64,000 nucleotides of DNA from Selaginella moellendorffii (Eukaryota > Streptophyta > Lycopodiopsida > Selaginellales > Selaginellaceae): the NCBI RefSeq assembly GCF_000143415.4, contig NW_003314302.1, forward strand, positions 1,057,820 to 1,121,819. The letters run 5' to 3'. Of the stretch, positions 21,240 through 32,579 are shown in pieces. Every line of letters starts with the position of its first letter. Position 1 is the stretch's first letter. The position numbers and the translations under genes are program-made. The notes below the pieces were generated by a model that saw only the letters and a program-made list of their open reading frames with translations, was not told where the DNA came from and did no database searches.

Positions 21240-21640
21240 ACCAATATATTGTGAGTGAGCTAGAGACTCTCCAACCCAGCACGTCTCTTGCACCTCGCTG
21301 TGACCTCAGGCTGTGCTTAGTTGGAGAGGCATACGATCAATGCACCCTTCTATTCCTTAGGGAAGTCTGATCACACCATATATTTTACACATGATTTTAA
21401 GAGCGTTCAAAATGATTGCTAGGCAGTTCTGAAGTTTAGTGTGGTTATTCAGGGCAGCAGTGTGCCTCCTAGTTTTTTACTCCCATTGGAATTTTCAGGC
21501 AGCCAAAGAGCGAGGAACTCGGAGATGGTGAAGATGCGCCAGCGTTGTCAGATTGAAAAGGAGAATGAGCTTTGGCGGAGACTGAGGGAAGTGCCCAAGT
21601 GGCCAATAGTCATCCAATCTATTTAGTCTTTCATTCTGAT
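21240..21640 (+). pseudogene. Inverted flank of the EF-hand locus with a Lys/Glu-rich exon fragment
   Basis: Bases 21390-21450 are the reverse complement of the 3' flank of the plus-strand EF-hand gene at 36860-36925. At about 21497 an AG-splice-acceptor-like TTTTCAG precedes GCAGCCAAAGAGCGAGGAAC, an exon piece found also at 31.1, 38.1, 52.1 and 53.6 kb. Here the frame is damaged and ends at 21624. Parent gene is unknown. Confidence 0.5.
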
Positions 21641-21722
21641 GGACTCACCGACAAATCTCCCAAATTTTAGGGCAACAATCCTAAAACTAAAACAAACTCT
21701 TAAAAGTAGAAAATACAAGATA

Positions 21723-22681
21723 TTAGCCACACATAAACAGGGCATCAAACCGAGATTGATTTGCTTTTGCTAATCGAATCAGCTTTGCAATCCAGTCTGT
21801 GGCCAGAATCTCTTCCACCTTCAAGCTTGCCAATGGGAATGGAACAATCTCTTTTGCTTTGAGACATGCCTCGTACAAGCTTGGATCGCGGGGAGCCTCA
21901 TACGCTGCTAAAATCTCTGCAAGCCCATCAGCTGGAGTCAAGAAACCATCATGATCTGTGTCGACTGAGTTGAACCTCATGAAGATTTCAGTCTGATTGT
22001 TAGGCTCTCGATGCGTACAGAAGTTGTTATGGTGGTAGTAAACAAAAGCTTGGCTAAACTCACTGAAGTCGATCCTCCCATCTTTGTTTGCATCTTGCAC
22101 GTTGTACAACCACATTTGCAATTTGCTGCCACTTTTGTCCTTGATCCTCTCTGGGCTCAGGCAGTTCTTGAACTCCACCCAATTAAGGACCCCATCACCG
22201 TTTTCATCACAAGCATCATAATAGGATCGATGATAGTGTTCTGACAATAGGAAAAACTGAAAGCCAAAGCTTTTGTATGGGATTGCCCTGGGTAGCATCA
22301 TCATCTTCCAATCCAGATAATCCATGGCATACTCGTACCAACCTAAAACACCATCCTTATTTCTGTCTTTACGTTGCCAGGTAAACTGGTCACGGATGTC
22401 ATGCTGCTTATCAAACCAAGCATCAGCCTCTTCCCTGGTAATATTACCATCTCTGGGATTTACATCCATCTCATCAAGGTATTCTCGAGCAGTCATCTTT
22501 TCGAGCTCAGTTGGTGGAACATGTAAATTATAATAACAATGATTTTCTCTTTCTGCAAGATTTGTTTTTAATACATGCAATTAAGAATTAAAGTTGCCAA
22601 CAACATACCTGATCTTGTTATTTTACTTTGTGCGCCTTGAGTAACCATGGCCAACACAAACATCACCACAATCAAATCCAT
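21723..22681 (-). CDS. Secreted multi-EF-hand calcium-binding protein, copy 1 (CREC-like)
   Basis: Two exons, 22681-22609 and 22552-21723 (56-base intron), encode 300 residues. Exon 1 encodes the signal peptide MDLIVVMFVLAMVTQGAQS. Exon 2 holds five EF-hand-like loops: DVNPRDGNITREEA (one residue longer than the canonical 12-residue loop), DRNKDGVLGWYEY, DENGDGVLNWVEF, DANKDGRIDFSEF and DTDHDGFLTPADG. Loops 2 to 5 keep Asp or Asn at the main calcium positions; loop 5 has lost the terminal Glu. The overall layout (signal peptide plus five or six spaced EF-hands) resembles reticulocalbin/calumenin proteins of the secretory pathway, but I see no HDEL-type ER retention signal; it ends FMCG, so it may be secreted. 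The extra residue in loop 1 (a Pro relative to copy 4) probably weakens that site. Confidence 0.85.
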
Positions 22682-22689
22682 ACTAGCTT

Positions 22690-23714
22690 AGGGTTACTCC
22701 AAAAGCATGGTATATATATGCCTTGGTAAAACCATATATTAAGCAAATATCTTTTGCCTTTGTCATTCCTCGGGAGCAGGATGCTCTTGTCCAAGGCAAG
22801 GATTTCTCACTGTGGAAGAAACTTATTGAGGCATGTCTGTGGAGTGCATTTGCACCTACCTTAGCCATGGGATCTTACTCAAGTCAGACATGGAGCAAGG
22901 AGCAAGGAGCTGACCATCTCTGGAAATGGCTGAAGGACATGTATATGGCAAAACGTCTGATTTGGAAGTGATGAGGCTTCATTCAGTCTTGGACGCTTTC
23001 ATCTTTGAAGATGGTGGGGATATACAACAGCGGGATTCTTTGAGTAGGTTTTCTCAAGGCAAGGAACACAAGGTTCTAACTAGAGCTGGACCTCCTCGTT
23101 TGACGAGGCAGCAATGAAGCTCATGAACACTTCTCAGCTGCATAAGGAATGCTCAAACTTATGAGGTACACCATGCCATGTTTGCAAAAAGGTTAAAGAT
23201 GAGCTCTACCCGTGGAGGCTGTGGGAGGCCAGACATGACTGGAGGCTGTCATGGGTGAGGAGGGCGTACCTCCTATAGTGGTAGATCTACCACACAGCAA
23301 CATGGAGGACGTCCTGACAGGACGTTTTGCAGTGGTCAAGATGCTAATCGTGAACCGATGCGTGTGGTCGAGAATCATATTTGGCTGAACCGGTTCTCAT
23401 GCGAACCACCTTTTGCCAAACCAGTTTGGCCAGGTCCGGGGTGATGTTGCACGAAATGGCCAAGATGGTGTGGTTGTTTTTTGTAAATTGGATTCTTTGG
23501 TCGGCACTGAAGTTTTTGAATTGGTTTTAAGCTAGATTCTAGTTTTAAGGTTTTGCAAAAGGAGGGGCGCGGCAGGAAAATCTGGTTTTGGAACCTATGG
23601 GTAATTCTTTCGGATAATCAATCTGCTATTGCTCTTTCAGAAATTAGAGATATTACAAAGCATATATGGGAGGATCAGATTGCTGATTTATTCACAACGC
23701 TTGGAGTGTGAACC
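22690..23714 (+). mobile_element. Decayed Copia fragment (gag and RNase H remains)
   Basis: Frame pieces include a Copia gag-like region near 22785-22960 (LVQGKDFSLWKKLIEACLWS, KDMYMAKRLIWK) and the RNase H end near 23615-23700 (SDNQSAIALSE, THIWEDQIADLF-like). The rest is a stop-rich remnant. The same decayed element occurs in reverse orientation at 44.75-45.69 kb between the same neighbours, so it was already present when the segment was duplicated. Confidence 0.7.
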
Positions 23715-23900
23715 GTACCTTATGCTTGGTTCTAGGGAACTGGCATGCTTTTTATATATCCTTCAACGGGAAGAACTTTAAACCACCAACCTACAGAAAA
23801 TCGAATTATGTGGTTTTTGACTCTGGTACGAAAAGTTCAATCAGCTTTAACAGCCAATCATCCAAGAATCAATTACTTTGAGACGGAGTTGTGCTTCACG
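23715..23900 (+). pseudogene. Aspartic protease gene fragment
   Basis: Sense pieces of the aspartic protease gene at 32580-33873: PYLMLGSREL, then SFNGKNFKPPTYRKSNYV and VFDSGTKS, ending near NYFETELC. Internal sequence is missing. It joins a Copia fragment on both sides. Confidence 0.75.
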
Positions 23901-23924
23901 GCTTCAAACAACTTGCGGTCCAAC

Positions 23925-25102
23925 TGCCATGGCCTCACAGGAAGCGTCTTACTGGCGTGTAGCAATGGAAGCCGAGATTTCTTCACAGCACAAGAACGAG
24001 AGACATGTTCTTGTTTCTACTGTGCCTTCCAATAGCCAGGCGCGATTTGTGGCGAAAGGATGCTCGCAAGTTCCTGGACTTGACTACAACGACACCTTCG
24101 CTTCAATGGTTAAGCATTCTACTCTTCGTTCCTTGATTAATTTTGCTGCGGTGGGAGACTTTGATCTGGAACAGATGTGACCACAGCGTTTCTTTATGGC
24201 GAGCTTGAAGAAGAAATCTATATGGCACAGCCAGAAGGATTTCTAGCCGCTGGAAAAGAGGATCATCTCTGGCTTCTCAAGAAAGCTGTCTACGGCTTGA
24301 AACAAGCACCGGTACAAACGCTTTGATGATTTTATACTAAGTGTGGCCTTTCCCGTAGCGAGGCAGGCCCGAATCTTTATATTTGGGTGGACGGTGAATC
24401 ATTTGTGATCATCGCTCTTTATGTTGATGATACTCTTGTCACCCATAATCATCGCTTACTGTTTCTCCAGGATAAGCGAGATCTTTGCAGCCAATTCGAG
24501 ATGAAAACTCTTGGCTAGGCTTCCTACTTTCTTGGCATGGAACTTGTGCGTGATTGCTCTCAACGCATCACCAAGCCAAGTATATAGAAGAGATGCTGGC
24601 CAGGTTTTCTATGACGAGCTCTAATCCAGTGGCGACACCAATGGAACCAGGCTGCCAACTTTCCCGAGCCATGTCGCCTGAGACAGAGGACGACAAGAGA
24701 GCCATGGACTCCATCCCTTACAGACAAGCTGTTGGCAGCCTCATGTATCCAGCTGTTTGTAGGCACCCAGATATTTCTTTTGCCGTGAGCAAAGTTAGCC
24801 AATTCCTGGCTAATTCTGGATCTCAACATTGGGCAGCGGTAAAACGCATCGTCAGGTACCTTTGTGGTACTACTTACCTTGGATTGTGCTACCAGGGAAA
24901 AGAGCTTACCCTCACGGTGCTGATTTTGGGGGAGACTGTGACACACGCAAGTCCACCTCTGGCTATGGCAGTCTCATGGTGCAGCAGGAAGCAAAGTACA
25001 GTGGCAACTTCTATCACTGAAGCAGAATATTTGGCAGCCTCACAAGCTACCAAAGAAGGTGTGTGGCTACGCTCACTACTTTCTAACCTTGGTGTGAGTG
25101 TG
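23925..25102 (+). mobile_element. Copia fragment (RT and RNase H), plus strand
   Basis: Reads MASQEASYWRVAMEAEI, VAKGCSQVPGLDYNDTFA, the reverse transcriptase blocks (ALYVDDTLV near 24415) and RNase H (STVATSITEAEYLAASQATK), with several stops and deletions. It is arranged tail to tail with the minus-strand element that follows, so 23.9-25.1 kb and 25.4-26.7 kb form a long inverted repeat. Confidence 0.85.
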
Positions 25103-27912
25103 CTCTCAACACTCCCACTGGCACTGTGGCCATCACGAGTGATGCTCATCAGTGGAGAAAGTCCCAGCCCTTCGCGATGGACTTGAAATCGATATCGGGG
25201 TAGTGCTTTTGTGAAGATATCTGCAACCTGAGTGGTTGTGTCGCAGTAGATCAGCTCAATTGTGCCATCTTCCACTTTCTCACGAACAAAATGATGATGA
25301 ATCCCAAAGTGTTTGGTGCGTGAATGAAAGCGAGGATTGGCCGCTAACGCAATGCAGCTTTGATTGTCGCAGAAGAGGCGAGTGGGAGTCTTCACACTCA
25401 CACCAAGGTTAGAAAGTAGTGAGCGTAACCACACACCTTCTTTGGTAGCTTGTGAGGCTGCCAAATATTCTGCTTCAGTACTAGAGGTTGCCACGGTACT
25501 TTGCTTCCTGCTGCACCACGAGACTGTCGCACTACCCAGGGAAAACGAATAGCCAGAGGTGGACTTGCGTGTGTCACAGTCTCCCCCAAAATCAGCATCA
25601 CAGTACCCCGTGAGGGTAAGCGCTTTTCCCTGGTAGCACAATCCAAGGTAAGTAGTACCTCGAAGGTACCTGAAGATGCGTTTCACCGCTGCCCAATGTT
25701 GAGATCCAGGATTAGCCAGGAATTGGCTAACTTTGCTCACGGCAAAAGAAATATCTGGGTGTGTACAAACAGCTGGATACATGAGACTGCCAACAGCTTG
25801 TCTGTAAGGGATGGAGTCCATGGCTCTCTTGTCGTCCTCTGTCTCAGGAGACATGGCTTGTGAAAGCTGGCAGCCTAGTTCCATTGGTGTCGCCACTGGA
25901 TTAGAGCTCGTCATAGAAAACCTGGCCAGCATATCTTCTATATACTTGGCTTGGTGAAGATAGATAGTGCGTTGAGAGCGATCATGCACAAGTTCCATGC
26001 CAAGAAAGTAGGAAGCCGAGCCAAGAGTTTTCATCTCAAATTGGCTGCAAAGATCTCGCTTAACCTGGAGAAACATTAAGCGATGATTATGGATGACAAG
26101 AGTATCATCAACATAAAGAGCGATGATCACAAATGATTCACCCTCCACCCCAATATAAAGATTCGGGTCTGCCTCGCTATGGGAAAAGCCCACACTTAGT
26201 ATAAAATCGTCAAAGCGTTTGTACCAAGATCTGGGTGCTTGTTTCAAGCCGTAGACTGCTTTCTTGAGAAGCCAGAGATGATCCTCTTTTCCAGCGGCTA
26301 GAAATCCTTCTGGCTGTGCCATATAGATTTCTTCTTCAAGCGCACCATAAAGGAACGCCGTGGTCACATCCATCTGTTCCAGATCAAAGTCTCCCACCGC
26401 AGCAAAATTAATCAAGGAATGAAGAGTAGAATGCTTAACCACTGGAGCGAAGGTGTCGTTGTAGTCAAGTCCAGGAACTTGCGAGCATCCTTTCGCCACC
26501 AATCGCGCCTTGTAGCGAACCGAGCCATCAGGATTAAGCTTCAGAGCATACACCCACATGCTCTTGATAATCTGGCGATTGGAAGGCACAGTTGGAACAA
26601 GAACATGTGTCTCGTTCTTTTGCTGTGAAGCAATCTCGGCTTCCATTGCTACACGCCAGTAAGACGCTTCCTGTGAGGCCATGGCTTCTCCATAGGTCCT
26701 CGGAACAGTAGGAGTCCCAGCTGCACGAGAGGAGACCATTGTCTCGATGAGACGCTCAGTAGGCCGCCTTGTGCGGATCGATCTGCGTAGAGGATCTGGA
26801 GGAGGCGGCGGGGTTGGTGGTGTTGGAGTAGAAGCGGGCATAGATTGTTGCATAGGGACTGTTTGAAGCGGCACAGTGATCGTGCCGACAGTCAACTGAT
26901 CTTGTTCCGCTTCAACGTCATTTTCTTCGGTCAAGGTAGGTCTGGAAGTAGAACCTTGACTAGAAGGAAGAAACGAATTCTCGTTGAAAACCACATCTCT
27001 GCTCAGGATCTCCTGCTTCGTGATTGGATTCCAGAGACGATAGGCTTTGTGATCGAGGCTGTAGCCCACAAACACAGCCTTCTGGCTCTTGGGGTCCAAT
27101 TTCTTGCGCATTCCATCAGGGATGTGAGCCCACGCTTCACACCCGAATATTCTCAGATGCGTAACTGTACGTTTCTTGCCACTCCATGCTTCTTCAGGAG
27201 TGATGTCAGCAAGGGCAGAGGTGGGGAGCCGGTTCTGGAGATAGTTCGCCGTCAAGACAGCGTGAAACCAGAAGCTGCGAGGCAAACCACTGGAAAGTAG
27301 CATTGCCCGAGCACTCTCCACTAGTGTGCGATTCTTGCGCTCAGCTACGCCATTCTGTTGTGGAGTCTCTCGCGTTGTAAGTTCTCGCACAATCCCTCCT
27401 TGCTCACACAGCTGGTTGAAAGCATTGGAAGTGAATTCGCCTCCACCATCACTTCTCAATCGCTTGAGCATTTTCCCAGTTTGTGTTTCTCCCATATCCT
27501 TGAAAGTCTGGAAGTAGTGTAACGATTGGGATTTGCGAGCCATAGGGTAGATCATAGTGCGACGACTGTAGTCATCAATGAAACTGATAAAGTATTGGAT
27601 ACCTCCCACTGCTGTGGTGGCCATCGGGCCACACACATCAGTGTGTACAAGTTCCATGAGCTCTGTAGCTCGAGATGCTCCAGTCTTGGGGAAAGGTTGG
27701 CGAGTAGATTTTCCTAGCTGACAGCCCTGGCAAAATGGAAGAACGGCTCTTGGGTCCAGGTCTATACCTTCAACCATCTGCTCGCGTGCGAGCTGCTTGA
27801 TTCTATCAGCACTAGGATGCCCCAGGCGTGCGTGCCAAAGCTCCAGTGAGTGACTGGTCGTTGTCTTTTGTGCGTGTAGGCCCAGACTCCGTCCAGCAAG
27901 ATCTGGCAGCAT
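25103..27912 (-). CDS. Copia integrase, reverse transcriptase and RNase H frame
   Basis: An open frame starting near MLPDLAGRSLGLHAQ contains the integrase zinc finger (H...H, FCQGCQLGK), the DDE core (HTDVCGPM, RSDGGGEFTS, QQNGVAERKN), reverse transcriptase ([33 protein letters not shown]) and RNase H (GYCDADFGGDCDTRKS, FCDNQSCIALA, ADIFTKALP). The element's own coding part ends close to 25110. The frame then stays open to 24889 through the antisense of the neighbouring plus-strand fragment, so the last 70 or so residues are chimeric. Confidence 0.92.
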
Positions 27913-29162
27913 GGTAAGGCGGTAGAGGTCAGCCGTCCAGGCCGGGACGCTGTGAGGATGGCTCCTGTGGTCGAGATCAGCTGGAATTGGCGAGGTGTAA
28001 TGGCGAACTGATACCCATCCTCAGCAAATTGTCCCACAGAGAACAAATTAGCACATAAACCAGGAATATAAAGAACCTCGTGGATCTTTACGACTATTCC
28101 TTGTGGTAAAGTGAACTTGATGGTTCCAATTCCTTTCACAGCAAGCTGCTGGGCATTGCCAACGATGACATACTCCTCTGTGGCTGTAGGATCATAGGCT
28201 TCAAAGTACTTATCACTGTTGAACATATGGTCTGTAGCAGCAGAATCCAGGTAGATGCACTCTGTAGACAGTGCTGCCACTGCCATAGCTCGTGACAAGA
28301 TGAAGGCGTGTACCACCTTTTTCTTTGCATTGTTCCTTACAGGCTTGAGAGATGGATTTTTCACCCAGCATTGAGCTTCGTCATGGCCTTTCTTGTTGCA
28401 ATGAGAACACTTGGGCTTCTTGGATGAAGAGGCTCCTTGTTTCCCTTTGTTCACTGTTTCTTTCCTGAGAGAAGAGTAGAATGCAACGGCCTCTGATCCT
28501 GCTGTTGCTCTTCGTCTCAGATCATCGTCCTGGAGGCTACTGATCACGCCATTCAGGGTTAGAGGAGTTCCAGTGGTAGTGAGGCTACGTATGAGAGGAT
28601 CAAAGGATGGAGGAAGTGTGACGAGCACCAGCTCTGCTTCTTCTTCATCCTCTATGTTTGCTCCCACATCCTTAAGATCATCTAAGATTGTTCTCGCTGC
28701 AGCAAGATGATCCTTGAGGTCGTCCCCTTCAGCCATCACCAGTGCATGAAGCTGCTTCCGTAAAAAGATGCGATGGGATGTTGAAGGGATCTGGTAAGTT
28801 TGCTTCATGGCCTCCCACGCTTCCTTTGCACTCTTGCACCGTCCAATGCAATGGAATTCTCGCCCCTCCAGCGCTGCATGGAATTTGCCCAAAGCTCTCC
28901 GGTCCTTCTTGCGATACTTCGCAGTTTCATCCACTGTAGCTGTATCTGGAAGTGTCTCAGTTCCTGTGGTGATGTCCCAGAGGCCTCGTTCATCCATATA
29001 GGATTCGAATTTTGTCTTCCAGAAGCGCCAGTTCCTCCCATCAAATTTTGGTGGATTTGCGTCCACTGAAACGATATCCGCTGTAGGCACAGTCGGATTT
29101 GTGATGGGAGGGGAAATAGGTGGTGGATTTGGAGGGACATTTGTAGGAACAGTGGCTGCCAT
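27913..29162 (-). CDS. Copia gag and protease frame
   Basis: ATG 29162 starts MAATVPTNVPPNPPP. The frame contains a UBN2-type gag region (KFDGRNWRFWKTKFESYM, SAKEAWEAMKQTYQI), a zinc knuckle CSHCNKKGHDEAQC and a protease with DSAATDHM. Shortly after FAITPRQFQLISTTG (about 27930) the frame changes relative to integrase: the residues that should lead into LYRLTML are in another frame. This is a single small indel, so the copy is probably dead. The frame formally runs on to 27762. Confidence 0.88.
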
Positions 29163-29365
29163 GGGTGCCGACACCCAATCCCACCACTCGTTCAAGTCTA
29201 GGTCCAGGTTCTTAGTCGTCCAGTGCCTCTTGCAAGGCCTGGAGCGCTTGGATTAGGGCACGCCTCTGTCTACGTAGACGGAGGCTCCGATTCACCCTAG
29301 CAAGTGTCGCCCTGATCCTACGGTTTCGAATTCTTCTCGCTCTCCTATGCATTGCTCCGATACCA

Positions 29366-29515
29366 TCTAACGAAAGGTGAAACCGTGTGATGGTGCTCAA
29401 GATCCGTCATAGCATATATGGAATGGAAAATGTACATATGTGTGACGTGGTGAACTGGTGAAGACTCGTGTCTCTCCAAGTGGACTAGCCACGTGGCACA
29501 GGGCCACTCTCAACA
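29366..29515 (-). repeat. 5' LTR of the minus-strand Copia element
   Basis: About 150 bases, starting TGTTGAGAG at 29515 and ending near CACCTTTCGTTAGA, directly before the primer-binding site. The inner part (GCCACGTGGCTAGTCCAC onward) is shared with LTR remains at 11.63 and 29.85 kb. The inner border is uncertain by about 12 bases. Confidence 0.7.
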
Positions 29516-29950
29516 AGTGGCAACTTCTATCACTGAAGCAGAATATTTGGCAGCCTCACAAGCTACCAAAGAAGGTGTGTGGCTACGCTCACTACTTTCT
29601 AACCTTGGTGTGGGTGTGAAGACTCCCACTCGCCTCTTCTGCGACAATCAAAGTTGCATTGCGTTAGCGGCCAATCCTTGCTTTCATTCACGCACCAAAC
29701 ACTTTGGGATTCATCATCATTTTGTTCGTGAGAAAGTGGAAGATGGCACAATTGAGCTGATATACTGCTATACGACCACTCAGGTTGCAGATATATTCAC
29801 AAAAGCACTACCATTGCGAAGGGCTGGGACTTTCTCCAGTGCGTGCCACGTGGCTAGTCCACGTGGAGAGACGTGTCACACATATGTACATTTCCATTCC
29901 AAGGATCTTGAGCACCATCACACGGTTTCACCTTTCATTAGATGCAGTTG
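29516..29950 (+). mobile_element. Copia RNase H end plus LTR, plus strand
   Basis: Sense RNase H (STVATS-like start, EAEYLAASQATK, RLFCDNQSCIALA, ADIFTKALP) followed at about 29848 by LTR sequence GTGCCACGTGGCTAGTCCAC to TTTCACCTTTCATTAGATG. Its first 95 bases duplicate 25004-25100, the end of the plus-strand fragment on the other side of the minus-strand element. Confidence 0.85.
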
Positions 29951-30610
29951 GTCAGGTCTCTCAGTTTCTAAACTAGCTTGTTGTCAAATGTCTCTTTCAC
30001 TACTTCAAGGGAACTAAAACGTTTGCTCTTCACCAACATCAGGATATGTTTTCTCTCCGGGCACTGGTGCAGTCACTTGACAGACAACCATTGCTCTTTC
30101 GTCAACAGAGGTCGCAGTTGCAGCTAAGAAGTGCATTTGGTTACATTAGCTTTTAAATGGACTCAGCTATTTTCAGCAAACACCGACACTTATCTACTGT
30201 GACAACCTCAGAGCGATAGGCATACCAAATATATAGAAGTACAATTTCACTTCATACGAGATTAAGTGACCCAGCAGGCTCTCGAGCTCATGCATTTTCC
30301 CACAAGAGACCAAGTCATTGATATCTTCACGATGGCTCTACCACCGAAGGCTCTTGTTCCAGAAGCATGCCAATGCAAGAAACCTCCACTTTTATGCTTG
30401 GGTGGGAGTGTTAGAATATCCATTGTTGTGGATATTTGAGGGAGCTCTCCAGATGTTCTAGAGTCTTCCAGAGGCTTCTAGAGAAGCAGTTAGCTGGTAG
30501 CAGCTCTAAGTAGTTATTGGTAGCTCACATATGTAGCTTCATTTCTTTCATATATGCAAGGTGTGTTCTTCTTCTCAAAAAGAGCCCCTCCAAAGAAATA
30601 AGAGAACCTT
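29951..30610 (+). mobile_element. Older Copia 3' end with LTR start
   Basis: Broken RNase H pieces (VSQFLN, HYFKGTKTFALH, CDNL) lead to a purine tract GGGTGGGAG (30400-30408) and an LTR starting TGTTAGAATATCC at 30409. The LTR end is not clear, near 30600. It belongs to a different Copia family from the cluster to its left. Confidence 0.75.
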
Positions 30611-30884
30611 TGGGAGTTAAGGTAAAGTATTTCTCTCTAATTTTTATTTAATTCCTATTTTATACCATTTCTTAAAGCTTAAATTTTCTTCTTTTCCTTT
30701 CAGGTGATTATAACATGTTGTTATGGAACTCAGGTACGGAAGACGTTCGTGGAGGCTACCACGTCATACGAGCAACCACAAACGTTTATTTTAGTCATTC
30801 CATCAAGAAACCAAATTCGATTACAGTGGAATTTGGTCAAAAAATGTTGACCAATTGAAGTTCGTTGAAGTTAATCTTGACTAA
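30611..30884 (+). pseudogene. QxW protein gene fragment (third exon)
   Basis: A TTTCAG acceptor at about 30703 is followed by sense matches to exon 3 of the gene at 54174-54782: LLWNSGTEDVRGGY, RATTNVY, IKKPNSITVE, KFVEVNLD. The first ten residues are lost and the frame is broken near QKMLTN. Only intron remains precede it, so there is no start. Confidence 0.8.
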
Positions 30885-31097
30885 TTCTGGAATCTGGACT
30901 CCTCGTCTCCGTCTTTCATTCTTTGCTAGATTCGTTTTGGGGGCGTGCTCGGGTCATACTGCCTTGTCAAGGCACGGCGCGCTAATTGAAAGAGGACAGA
31001 AGTGGTGTATTTTTTCTTTCACATCTCTAGATGATTGCGTGCTGCACTAGGGCCGGAGCGCCACAGCAGCGGCGCAGTGTGATATGTGCGTTCTAAT

Positions 31098-31240
31098 TTT
31101 TTACTTCCACTGGAATTTTCAGGCAGCCAAAGAGCGAGGAACTCGGAGATGGTGAAGATGCGCCAGCGTCGTCAGAGTGACGAGCTTTCGAGGCTGAGGG
31201 ACGTGCCCACGAAGGCACAGCCAATAGCGATTCACCAAAT
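31098..31240 (+). pseudogene. Lys/Glu-rich exon fragment
   Basis: TTTTCAG then GCAGCCAAAGAGCGAGGAAC, as at 21.5, 38.1 and 53.6 kb, with short internal deletions. Non-functional piece; parent gene unknown. Confidence 0.55.
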
Positions 31241-31371
31241 CTGATTAGTTTGTTTTTTCCTTCTACCTACCAGTTTGCAAACTAAAACAAACTCTTGATT
31301 AAATTCAACGAAAGCCAAAACTACGCAGAGAAAATCAGACAAATAAGGTTTATCAACACATAAACAGGGGA

Positions 31372-32154
31372 TCAAATCGCTTTTGTTAACAAAATCATCT
31401 TCGCAATCCAGTCTGTAGCCAGAATCTCTTCCACCTTCAAGCTTGCCAATGGGAATGGAACAATCTCTTTTGCTTTAAGACATAAGCTTGGATCACGGGG
31501 AGCCTCGTACGCTGCTAAAATCTCTGCAAACCCATCAGCTGGAGTCAAGAAACCATCACAATCTCTACTGAGTTGAACCTCATGAAGATTGGTAGTAAAC
31601 AAAAGCTTGGCTAAACTCGCTGAAGTCGATCCTCCCATCCTTGTTTGCATCTTGCACATTGTACAACACATTTGCAATTTTCTGCCGTTGTTGCCCTTAA
31701 TCCTCTCTGGGCTCAGGCAGTTCTTGAACTCCACCCAGTTAAGAACCCCATCACCATTTTCATCACAGGCATTGTAATAGGATTGATGATAGTGTTCTGG
31801 CAATAGGAAGCCAAAGTTTTTGTATGGGATTGCACTCGGTAGCATCATCATCTTCCAATCCAGATAATCCATGGCATACTCGAACCAGCCCAAAACACCA
31901 TCCTTGTTTCTGTCTTTGCGTTGCCAGATGAATTCGTCGAGAATTGCATGCGGCTTATCAAGCCAAACATCAGCTTGCAATATTGCCATCTCTATTTACG
32001 TCCATCTCATCAAGGTATTTTCAAGCAGTCACCCTTTCGAGCTCAGTCGTAAATTACGATAATAAGGACCTTCCCTTGCTGCAACATCAACATAACTGAT
32101 CTTGTTATTTTACATTCCTTGAGTAACCATGGCCATCACCACAATCAAATCCAT
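31372..32154 (-). pseudogene. EF-hand protein gene, copy 2, broken
   Basis: Minus-strand remains of the secreted EF-hand gene. Exon 1 from ATG 32154 has lost part of the signal peptide. The first EF-hand is truncated, and a deletion of about 60 bases removes the FCTHREPN region between EF-hands 4 and 5, shifting the frame. EF-hands 2 and 3 (DRNKDGVLGWFEY, DENGDGVLNWVEF) are well preserved. The terminal residues are also altered. Confidence 0.85.
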
Positions 32155-32249
32155 ACAGGGTTACTCGGCATAAAACCAAATGGCCGTTTCAACACAATTA
32201 GAACTAGCAATCTATTTAATGGAATTTATTTTCCAATAGTTAATACATG

Positions 32250-32558
32250 TTTTTAGGGCTCGCAGCTCTGGGCACAGGCCCTGAGCATCGAGTTCCAGGA
32301 CACGAGTGCCATGCCGGCATGGCATTGCGCCAGCGTGGTGGAATCCAGCGGATTGGAGCGTGGCAGCGAGAAGGATCGTCCAGGAGTAGACATTGCGATC
32401 GATGATCCTTTCGAAGGCAGCGCGGGCGTCTTGGATGCTGCCACAGTCGCCATACATTCTCACCAGGAGATTGCCCAGGTAGGTGTGGCGATCCCGTGCA
32501 GGTCCCTAGCGTCTACACTCGCGGATTCTTGAGGCATGTACATTCTTTCTAACCTGAA
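32250..32558 (-). pseudogene. 5' fragment of the 8-10 kb PPR gene, copy A
   Basis: Minus-strand match to residues about 5-110 of the PPR gene at 8008-10188, including MYGDCGSIQDARAAFERII and RNVYSWTILLAATLQ, with deletions near both ends and none of the remaining repeats. It lies immediately 3' of the aspartic protease gene, as copy B does near 44 kb. Confidence 0.9.
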
Positions 32559-32579
32559 GTTCATTCCATATTAAGCTTG

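Larger units (their letters stand above)
25103..29515 (-). mobile_element. Ty1/Copia retrotransposon, minus strand, nearly full length but missing its 3' LTR
   Basis: Read on the minus strand: a 5' LTR (29515-29366) starting TGTTGAGAGTGG; a primer-binding site TGGTATCGGAGCAATG (29365-29350) close to the usual initiator-tRNA-Met site; gag, protease, integrase, reverse transcriptase and RNase H; then a purine-rich CCAGTGGGAG and only the first nine bases of a 3' LTR (TGTTGAGAG, 25111-25103). At that point it joins the plus-strand Copia fragment. Protein order is Copia type (integrase before RT). One frame change separates the gag-protease and integrase-RT frames. Confidence 0.93.
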
